From an uncultured Porphyromonas sp. (GTDB lineage Bacteria > Bacteroidota > Bacteroidia > Bacteroidales > Porphyromonadaceae), in the NCBI GenBank assembly GCA_945965245.1, contig CAMFNC010000193.1, positions 1 to 5,299 of the forward strand: DNA of 5,299 nt. The letters are read 5' to 3'. A program made the position numbers and the translations under genes. Below, one piece after another: positions 1-5,299 of the stretch (positions are counted from its first letter, which is position 1; each line of letters begins with the position of its first letter). The notes beneath the pieces are model-generated. The model was not told where the DNA came from. It worked only from the letters and a program-made list of their open reading frames with translations, and did not search any database.

Positions 1-152
1 GTCCCTCTCCGACAAGCACTTGATGCACACCCCATTTTTGTTAAGATATAAGCTAAAATGCATAAAATATCAATTTGTATCGCTAACTTTAAGGTCGGTG
101 GAAATATAACGACACCTTCAAAACCTCAGTTACAATAATAAGACAAAGCACT
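1..152. other. A/T-rich leader upstream of the DUF4301 gene
   Basis: This stretch holds no convincing gene and presumably contains the promoter and 5' untranslated region of the DUF4301 gene. I looked for the Bacteroidetes sigma-ABfrA pattern (TTTG about 19-21 bases before TAnnTTTG) and found only partial matches. TAACTTTA at 84-91 differs from the -7 consensus in the last base, and TCAATTTG at 70-77 differs in one base, but neither has a TTTG at the right distance upstream. TTTG at 37-40 lies 22 bases before TAAAATAT (63-70), a poor -7 match. No Shine-Dalgarno sequence precedes the ATG at 153, which is normal for this phylum. On the minus strand an ATG at 35-33 opens a frame that runs off the window edge, but it is too short to call. 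Confidence 0.6.
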
Positions 153-1706
153 ATGGAGAGCATTCCATTTTCAGAAAAAGACCTCGCTCAATTAGAAGAA
201 CATGGCATTGGCATAGAAGAAGCACTACAGCAAGTGAACGCCATCCGAGAGGGTTTTCCCTATCCGGATGTCATATCGTCGGCTTCTCTGGAACGAGGCA
301 TCATCCGAATAGAGCCCTCCGAACAAAAAGAATATCTGGACATTTGGGAGCAACATTTGGCCTCCTGCCCGAAAACTATCTACAAAATGGTGCCAGCATC
401 GGGAGCTGCTTCACGCATGTTCAAAGACTTGATTTCTTTTGCAAAAGCTGAATACAACGAACCACAGACAGAGGCAGAAAAGACTTTCTTTGAGCATATT
501 GACGATTTCGCATTTTCAGAACGGCTCAACGAGGCCTGCTTGCGCAACGAATGGAAATCGCTTGGCAAACTGATTGCTGCCGGAAAGTACAAAACCATTA
601 CGGAAAATCTGATTGAACCAAAAGGCATGAATTATGGCAACCTGCCCAAAGGCCTGCTTTTATTTCACACCTATCCCGACTTCAAAATAACCGCTGCCGA
701 AGAACATCTATCGGAAGGTGCACTATATACCAGACAGGCCAATGGCTCTGTAAACATTCATTTTACGGTTTCTCCGGAGCACAAACAGGCTTTCCGCGCC
801 TTAATTGAGCAACGCGTTCCTCTCTTCAAAGATTACTATGGTCTGAACTTCAATGTAACGTATAGTGTACAGAAGCCCGAAACGGATACTCTGGCTCTGA
901 CGGAGGAAAACGAATTATTCAGAAAAGAAGACGGCACCCTACTCTTCCGCCCCGGTGGACACGGTGCTCTGATTTCCAATCTGGGCGAGCTGCCCGATGC
1001 CGATGTAGTATTCATCAAAAACATTGATAATGTGGAGCCGGATTACTACAAGGCACACACCATTATATACAAGAAATTACTGGGAGGTGTATTGGTGGAG
1101 GCTCGCAGAGAGTCCTTCCGATACCTCAAGCAATTGGAAAGCGACCACGTTTCGCACTCCGATTTGGAGAAGATGGCAGATTTTTTGGCCAATGTTTTCG
1201 AAATTCGCCACCCCGAACAAAAATCCCTTTCCGATGCTGAATTGAAAACATTCGTAAAAGCATATCTCAATCGCCCGATACGTGTATGCGGTATGGTGAG
1301 AAACGAGGGCGAGCCGGGTGGTGGTCCATTCATCGTTCGTGAGACAGACGGAACCACCTCTTTACAAATATTGGAGAGTTCACAGTTTGACCTCAGTCGG
1401 GAAGATCAAAAAGCCCTGTTTGAAAACGGCCGCTTTTTCAATCCCGTGGATTTGGTTTGCAGCATCGTAAACTACAAGGGCGAACCTTTTGACCTCAAAC
1501 AGTTTGTCAATTCCAAGACCGCTTTCATTGCATACAAAAGCAGTGGAGGCAGAAATCTGAAAGCAATGGAACGTCCGGGACTGTGGAACGGAGCCATGCA
1601 CTACTGGAATACCATCTTCGTGGAAGTACCGATACAGACATTCAACCCCGTTAAAACCGTTAATGACCTATTGCGTCCACAACATCAACTGGGACTAAAG
1701 AAATAA
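153..1706 (+). CDS. DUF4301 family protein, nucleotidyltransferase-like
   Basis: This 517-residue protein matches, from memory, the full-length DUF4301 family of Bacteroidetes, including its opening (SEKDLAQLEEHGI) and its close (FNPVKTVNDLLRPQHQ near 497-512). The family has no established function. Visible conserved blocks are VPASGAASRMFK (80-91), NLPKGLLLFH (163-172), HFTVSPEH (203-210), FRPGGHGALI (265-274), VFIKNIDNV (286-294), VCGMVRNEGEPGGGPF (378-393), LQILESSQ (404-411) and RPGLWNGAM (474-482). A glycine-rich loop ending in R-M-F-K, a Pro-Gly-His-Gly block and an N-x-D-N block occur in the same order as in UDP-sugar pyrophosphorylases, so I infer a GT-A-fold nucleotidyltransferase. 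There is no signal peptide or membrane segment, so it should be cytosolic. The start at 153 fits the family N-terminus. The gene is intact and its stop lies 40 bp before the aminopeptidase gene, which suggests co-transcription. Family assignment is firm; the biochemical role is inference. Confidence 0.9.
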   Translation: MESIPFSEKDLAQLEEHGIGIEEALQQVNAIREGFPYPDVISSASLERGIIRIEPSEQKEYLDIWEQHLASCPKTIYKMVPASGAASRMFKDLISFAKAEYNEPQTEAEKTFFEHIDDFAFSERLNEACLRNEWKSLGKLIAAGKYKTITENLIEPKGMNYGNLPKGLLLFHTYPDFKITAAEEHLSEGALYTRQANGSVNIHFTVSPEHKQAFRALIEQRVPLFKDYYGLNFNVTYSVQKPETDTLALTEENELFRKEDGTLLFRPGGHGALISNLGELPDADVVFIKNIDNVEPDYYKAHTIIYKKLLGGVLVEARRESFRYLKQLESDHVSHSDLEKMADFLANVFEIRHPEQKSLSDAELKTFVKAYLNRPIRVCGMVRNEGEPGGGPFIVRETDGTTSLQILESSQFDLSREDQKALFENGRFFNPVDLVCSIVNYKGEPFDLKQFVNSKTAFIAYKSSGGRNLKAMERPGLWNGAMHYWNTIFVEVPIQTFNPVKTVNDLLRPQHQLGLKK

Positions 1707-1746
1707 ATAACATTATATATTAACCCAATACATATTCAACAAAAAA

Positions 1747-3528
1747 ATGGATATTCAATCTCGTTTATCGGCTCTGCGTACAGCCATGAGCCGTCATCAA
1801 ATTGATGCGTTTATTATCCCTTCTATGGATGCTCACCTGAGCGAATACACACCTCAACGCTGGAAAGGCCGTGGCTGGATTAGCGGCTTCAACGGGTCGG
1901 CTGGAACCGTGGTGGTTACGGCAGAAAAAGCCGGTCTGTGGACAGATTCACGCTATTTCCTCCAAGCCGGTGAACAGCTGAAAGGCAGCACCATTGAATT
2001 ATATAAAGAGGCTGTACCCGGTGTCCCCACCATCGAAGAGTTTCTGACCGCAGAGCTGGCAGAAGGCAAAACCGTGGCCTGCGATGGTGCATGTTATGCT
2101 CATGCTCAAGCTGCTGGTATGGCTAATACTCTGGATAACTTCGGCATCAAGTTCCGCACAGACATTGACCTGCTGGATGAAGTTTGGGAAGACCGTCCCG
2201 CAGTACCTGCCGGCAAACTATTCGAGCAGTCTGCCGAATATGCCGGTTACACCGCCAAAGAAAAAATCGGCATCATCAACGCAGAATTGAAAAAACGTGG
2301 TGCCGATGCCGTGATTATCACCATGATGGATGAATTGGCTTGGGCATTCAATGTGCGAGGCTACGACGTAGAATTTAATCCCGTGGGTGTGGCATACGGT
2401 TTTATCTCGGAAAAAGAGTCGGTGCTCTTTGTGAAACCCGAAAAGGTGGACGATAAATTCCGCGCCGGGATGGAGGAACAAGGTATCACCATCCGCGCTT
2501 ACGAAGACATATTGGCATATATTGCCGCTCTACCCAAATCGCAAAAACTCTTTGTGGATGCCAAAAGAATCTCAGAACGTCTATATGCAGCCATACCCGA
2601 AGAATGCAAAATCATAGAAGGTGTATCTATTATCACCATGCTCAAGGCCGTGAAAAACGACACCGAACTGAACGGTGTGCGTACTGCCATGATCAGAGAC
2701 GGTGTATCGCTGACCCGTTTTCTAATTTGGTTGGAAAAGACCTTGGAAGACGGCAACCATCCCACCGAATACGAAATCGGCAAGGTGCTCACAGAATATC
2801 GTGCCAAGGGAGACAAATTTTATGGTGACAGCTTCGGCACCATAGCCGGATACAAAGCCCACGGAGCCATCGTGCACTATGAGGCCAAGCCGGACTCGGC
2901 TTTTGCTCTCTACCCGGAAGGCATTCTGCTCTTGGATAGCGGCGGCCAATACCTGGATGGCACCACCGACATCACCCGCACCATTGCATTGGGTCCTGTA
3001 GATGATGAAATCAAAGAAGACTATACGCTGGTCTTGAAAGGGCACATCGGCATAGCCTTGGCGCAATTCCCCGAAGGCACACGTGGCAGCCAAATAGATA
3101 TTTTGGCTCGTAAACCGCTTTGGGATAGAGGCTGGAATTACGGTCACGGCACCGGGCATGGTGTGGGCTGCTTCCTGAATGTACACGAAGGACCGCAAAA
3201 TATCCGCACAGACGTCAATCCCACACCTCTGGAAGTGGGCATGATTACGAGCAATGAACCGGGTATCTACCGCGCCGGAAAATACGGCATCCGCATCGAA
3301 AACTTAGTGGTTACCAAGGTAAATGCCGAAACAGAATTTGGTCGTTTCTTAGGATTTGAAACGCTGACCATCTGCTATTTCGATAATCGTCTCGTCAAAA
3401 AAGAACTGCTTACACAAGCCGAAATCAACTGGTATAACCAATATCAAGAGATGGTTTATGCCAAGCTAAGCCCCGAACTGACAGCCGAAGAAGCCGCATG
3501 GCTACGTCAAAAGACTGAAAAAATTTAA
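1747..3528 (+). CDS. pepP: Xaa-Pro aminopeptidase (long form, M24B)
   Basis: This metallo-aminopeptidase should remove the N-terminal residue from peptides whose second residue is proline, serving cytosolic peptide turnover. At 593 residues it is the long, three-domain form resembling eukaryotic XPNPEP1 rather than the roughly 440-residue E. coli PepP. It has a creatinase-type N-terminal domain (about 5-135), a second creatinase-like domain (about 160-300), the pita-bread M24 catalytic domain (about 305-525) and a short M24 C-terminal domain (about 530-593). The dinuclear metal ligands are all present: D397 and D408 in LLLDSGGQYLDGTTDITRT, H471 in GHGTGHGVG, E504 in SNEPGIY and E518 in GIRIENL. 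H377 and H467 match the catalytic-site histidines. No signal peptide is seen. The ATG at 1747 follows an A-rich run without a Shine-Dalgarno sequence. The 40-bp gap to DUF4301 is A/T-rich with no obvious promoter, so transcription probably comes from upstream. The pepP symbol is used loosely. Confidence 0.96.
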   Translation: MDIQSRLSALRTAMSRHQIDAFIIPSMDAHLSEYTPQRWKGRGWISGFNGSAGTVVVTAEKAGLWTDSRYFLQAGEQLKGSTIELYKEAVPGVPTIEEFLTAELAEGKTVACDGACYAHAQAAGMANTLDNFGIKFRTDIDLLDEVWEDRPAVPAGKLFEQSAEYAGYTAKEKIGIINAELKKRGADAVIITMMDELAWAFNVRGYDVEFNPVGVAYGFISEKESVLFVKPEKVDDKFRAGMEEQGITIRAYEDILAYIAALPKSQKLFVDAKRISERLYAAIPEECKIIEGVSIITMLKAVKNDTELNGVRTAMIRDGVSLTRFLIWLEKTLEDGNHPTEYEIGKVLTEYRAKGDKFYGDSFGTIAGYKAHGAIVHYEAKPDSAFALYPEGILLLDSGGQYLDGTTDITRTIALGPVDDEIKEDYTLVLKGHIGIALAQFPEGTRGSQIDILARKPLWDRGWNYGHGTGHGVGCFLNVHEGPQNIRTDVNPTPLEVGMITSNEPGIYRAGKYGIRIENLVVTKVNAETEFGRFLGFETLTICYFDNRLVKKELLTQAEINWYNQYQEMVYAKLSPELTAEEAAWLRQKTEKI

Positions 3529-3540
3529 ACTATATCATCA

Positions 3541-3592
3541 AGCCCGAAAGCGTGCATGGCTCATCCGGCCTAATCTCTTTCGGGCTATTCTA
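3541..3592 (+). terminator. Terminator-like inverted repeat after the aminopeptidase gene
   Basis: A perfect 10-bp inverted repeat, AGCCCGAAAG at 3541-3550 and CTTTCGGGCT at 3577-3586, is followed by the T-rich stretch ATTCTATTTAT. It begins 12 bases after the aminopeptidase stop codon and ends 18 bases before the carbonic anhydrase start. The 26-base loop is long for an intrinsic terminator but contains GGC (3558-3560) and GCC (3568-3570), which could form a small inner stem. Position, G/C-rich stem and T-rich tail suggest a full or partial terminator separating the two gene pairs. The tail is broken by C and A, so read-through is likely. Confidence 0.55.
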
Positions 3593-3604
3593 TTTATCAC
3601 TTAT

Positions 3605-4144
3605 ATGGCACTAATATTACCCGTGCGCGGGTTTACTCCCGAAATCGGGAAAGATTGTTATTTGGCCGAAAATGCCACCATCGTGGGAGATGTGATAATG
3701 GGCGAAGGCTGCAGTGTCTGGTTCAATGCCGTGCTTCGGGGCGACGTAAACTCCATCCGAATCGGCGATCATGTCAATATCCAAGACGGCTCTGTGCTGC
3801 ACACGCTGTATCAGAAATCCACCATCGAAATTGGCGACCATGTTTCCATTGGCCACAATGTGACAGTACATGGAGCAAAAATCAATGATTATGCACTCAT
3901 CGGAATGAATGCCGTGGTTTTGGATCACGTGGAGGTAGGTGAAGGTGCCATCGTGGCTGCCGGTTCCGTAGTCCTCTCCAATACCAAGATAGAACCGTTT
4001 AGTATCTATGCCGGCATCCCCGCCAAATTTGTCAAAAAGGCAGACCCCAAACAAACACAGGAAATCAATCGGCGTATCGCAGACAACTACCACATGTACG
4101 CCTCGTGGTATAAAACAGACGAAACAGCAGAAAGTGACCAATAG
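3605..4144 (+). CDS. Gamma-carbonic anhydrase-like hexapeptide protein
   Basis: This 179-residue protein belongs to the gamma-class carbonic anhydrase-like family (YrdA/PaaY/CamH type), built as a left-handed parallel beta-helix trimer with zinc between subunits. The hexapeptide repeats run from about residue 10 to 140 (for example SVWFNAVLRGD, NIQDGSVLH, VSIGHNVTVHG, ALIGMNAVVL, AIVAAGSVV). The three zinc histidines are visible as H66, H84 and H89 with the usual spacing, and R45, D47 and Q60 match conserved active-site-region residues. The N-terminus fits the family, supporting the ATG at 3605. The protein ends in a helical tail (about 148-170) as in relatives. It lacks the acidic proton-shuttle loop known from Methanosarcina Cam, as YrdA-type proteins do, so carbonic anhydrase activity is possible but not assured. 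It should be cytosolic. It overlaps or closely abuts the methyltransferase gene, suggesting a shared transcript. Confidence 0.93.
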   Translation: MALILPVRGFTPEIGKDCYLAENATIVGDVIMGEGCSVWFNAVLRGDVNSIRIGDHVNIQDGSVLHTLYQKSTIEIGDHVSIGHNVTVHGAKINDYALIGMNAVVLDHVEVGEGAIVAAGSVVLSNTKIEPFSIYAGIPAKFVKKADPKQTQEINRRIADNYHMYASWYKTDETAESDQ

Positions 4145-5299
4145 AATTTCAGAAATCATGCGTTGGGCAGAGAAGTACAGCACTTATTCTGCCCAACGCA
4201 TTCTTTTGAATGCAAGCGACATTCCGCCCGAATTGCGCCGCCAAGTAGCCATCCAACTGGATAGCATTGCATCCTTGCGCCAAAAAGTGCCCACATGGCA
4301 AGCTCGAGGGTGCTACATTCCACACTTGTTATCCACCGAACAATGCTCCGGAGAAGCCGCCGCGCGCTTCAAAGCCTCACTAATCGCCCCGGGGCAAATC
4401 GTGGCAGACCTGACCGGAGGTTTGGGTGTAGATTTGTCCTTTCTATCTTCACAAGCCCGCTCCGCTATTTATGTGGATAGGGATGAGTCCTTGTGTGAAG
4501 CTGCCCGATACAATTTTCCCCGACTGGAAATGCCGCCAACGGGAATCATTCACGGCGACTTGCAGCAGCACTGGCCACACATCATAGACAATGGAGCCAC
4601 AGTACTTTATATAGATCCAGCACGCAGAGATAGGAAAGACAAAAACAAACGAGTATTTGCATTGGAAGACTGCGAGCCGGCTCTCCCGACTTTAATTAGC
4701 GAAATACGAGATTACTGCCGGAAAAAGGGAAGCAAACACCCCACCATGCTATTCAAAGTATCGCCCATGTTAGACATCAAATCTATCCTGCAAGAATTGA
4801 GTGGCATATCCGAAATACACATCCTTTCTCATCGCAACGAGGTCAAAGAATTACTGCTTGTACTAAGACCGGAAACCTTATCCGAGATTCCGAACAAAGT
4901 GCCCATCAAGGTATCGGATTTACATTCGGATGGGACGGTCAAATGCCAATTCGTGGGCACTCGGGAACAAGATGCTACTTCCAACATCGAATACTCTGCC
5001 CCAAAATCCTATCTCTATGAGCCGGCAGCCGGCATTATGAAAAGCGGATTGTTCCGCCTGCTTTCCGCACACTTCGGCATATCGAGCCTCAGTACCAACA
5101 GCCATCTCTTCACCTCGGACAAAATCCTCGAAAAACCTTTTCCCGGTAAAACATTTCGGTTCATCCGCTCCTATCCCTATCATTCGAGCATTATCAAAAA
5201 TTTGAGCCGGGAAATACCCTCGGCACAAATTACTTGCAGAAATTTTCCGCTGGGAGCTGAAGCTCTTAGGAAAAAACTCCGAATAAAAGATTCCGAAAC
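4134..5299 (+). CDS. Class I SAM methyltransferase, THUMP-like (PG_1098 type), 3'-partial
   Basis: An open frame continues to the window edge: 388 codons from GTG 4134, with the last codon incomplete. It matches, from memory, the PG_1098-like methyltransferases of Bacteroidales. Numbering from the GTG, it has a helical N-terminal region (1-85), the SAM-binding motif VADLTGGLGVDLSFL (90-104), the strand-end acidic D115 in IYVDRDE, a motif IV-like LYIDPARRD (158-166), FKVSPMLD (207-214), NEVKELLLVL (235-244), then a ferredoxin-like/THUMP-like C-terminal part with SYLYEPAAGIMKSGLF (292-307), TNSHLF (321-326) and NFPLGAEALRKKLRIKD (370-386). Relatives end soon after that block, so only a few dozen residues should be missing. 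The substrate is unknown; the THUMP-like part hints at RNA. The start is uncertain. GTG 4134 overlaps the upstream gene by 11 bases and keeps residues that appear to align with relatives. ATG 4158 lies 13 bases after the upstream stop but sits in a hairpin stem. TTG 4206 lies just past it. No Shine-Dalgarno sequence decides. Confidence 0.9.
   Translation, partial: MTNRISEIMRWAEKYSTYSAQRILLNASDIPPELRRQVAIQLDSIASLRQKVPTWQARGCYIPHLLSTEQCSGEAAARFKASLIAPGQIVADLTGGLGVDLSFLSSQARSAIYVDRDESLCEAARYNFPRLEMPPTGIIHGDLQQHWPHIIDNGATVLYIDPARRDRKDKNKRVFALEDCEPALPTLISEIRDYCRKKGSKHPTMLFKVSPMLDIKSILQELSGISEIHILSHRNEVKELLLVLRPETLSEIPNKVPIKVSDLHSDGTVKCQFVGTREQDATSNIEYSAPKSYLYEPAAGIMKSGLFRLLSAHFGISSLSTNSHLFTSDKILEKPFPGKTFRFIRSYPYHSSIIKNLSREIPSAQITCRNFPLGAEALRKKLRIKDSE
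4158..4207 (+). terminator. Perfect 14-bp stem-loop with T-rich tail inside the methyltransferase start
   Basis: ATGCGTTGGGCAGA at 4158-4171 is the exact reverse complement of TCTGCCCAACGCAT at 4188-4201. Inside lies a further 4-bp pairing (AAGT 4173-4176 with ACTT 4182-4185) around the five-base loop ACAGC. The right arm runs into TTCTTTT (4201-4207), so the structure has the form of an intrinsic terminator on the + strand, 13 bases after the carbonic anhydrase stop. It also lies in the first codons of the methyltransferase and pairs the ATG at 4158 into the base of the stem. It could terminate or attenuate transcription, hide a start codon, or serve as a protein-binding inverted repeat. The repeat is seen directly; its function is inferred. 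Confidence 0.6.

Noticed and set aside
1..35. Minus-strand ATG at 35-33 opening a frame (MGCASSACRRG) to the window edge, after an A/T-rich leader
   Set aside because: Only eleven codons are visible, and that length stays open by chance most of the time. A divergent gene is possible but cannot be supported from this window.
2722..3198. A 158-codon minus-strand open frame inside the aminopeptidase catalytic domain
   Set aside because: It is antisense to the conserved metal-binding region, and its translation shows no recognisable motifs.
3617..4183. A 188-codon open frame on the minus strand covering the whole carbonic anhydrase gene
   Set aside because: It mirrors a clearly conserved hexapeptide-repeat gene, its translation has no recognisable family, and repetitive coding sequence often leaves the opposite frame free of stops.
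4386..4395. Ten-base palindrome GCCCCGGGGC in the methyltransferase gene
   Set aside because: It encodes the ordinary A-P-G turn just before the SAM-binding motif and has no loop or tail suggesting a structured element.
4295..4480. A 61-codon plus-strand open frame in another register
   Set aside because: It lies wholly inside the methyltransferase gene, whose own frame carries the conserved SAM-binding motif there.
5021..5033. Short tandem GCCGGC copies separated by one base
   Set aside because: They encode the P-A-A-G part of the Y-L-Y-E-P-A-A-G block, which matches the family, so the repeat follows from codon choice.
1..5299. Search for mobile elements, CRISPR arrays, tRNA or rRNA genes, and defence systems
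   Set aside because: Nearly all sequence is filled by four intact or edge-cut housekeeping-type genes. I saw no transposase or integrase motifs, regularly spaced repeats or cloverleaf-like sequence.

Overview
The window looks like ordinary chromosomal DNA from a member of the Bacteroidetes, most likely order Bacteroidales. Three things point there: the first gene belongs to DUF4301, a family I know almost only from this phylum; the last gene belongs to the PG_1098-like methyltransferase family typical of Bacteroides and Porphyromonas; and the gene starts are preceded by A/T-rich leaders without a clear Shine-Dalgarno sequence. I cannot name the genus.

Layout: all four genes lie on the + strand and nearly fill the window. 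(1) Positions 1-152 are an A/T-rich leader, probably holding the promoter. (2) 153-1706 encodes a DUF4301 protein whose central motifs resemble UDP-sugar pyrophosphorylases. (3) After 40 bp, 1747-3528 encodes a long-form (eukaryote-like) Xaa-Pro aminopeptidase of family M24B with all metal ligands present. (4) A 76-bp spacer holds a 10-bp inverted repeat followed by a T-rich tract, perhaps a terminator or attenuator. (5) 3605-4144 encodes a hexapeptide-repeat gamma-carbonic-anhydrase-like protein with its three zinc histidines. (6) From about 4134 to the end runs a class I SAM-dependent methyltransferase with a THUMP-like C-terminal region. It starts as the carbonic anhydrase gene ends and is cut off by the window edge, probably only a few dozen residues short.

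The same orientation and short gaps suggest one or two transcription units: DUF4301 with the aminopeptidase, then carbonic anhydrase with the methyltransferase, separated by the first hairpin. The products do not form an obvious pathway. They cover possible nucleotide-sugar chemistry, peptide turnover, a zinc hexapeptide protein and RNA/DNA or small-molecule methylation, so this reads as a housekeeping cluster.

The most unusual item is a perfect 14-bp inverted repeat with a T-rich tail (4158-4207). It lies inside the first codons of the methyltransferase and pairs its candidate ATG start into a stem. The second is the resemblance of DUF4301 motifs to nucleotidyltransferases. I see no mobile element, CRISPR array, tRNA, rRNA or defence system.
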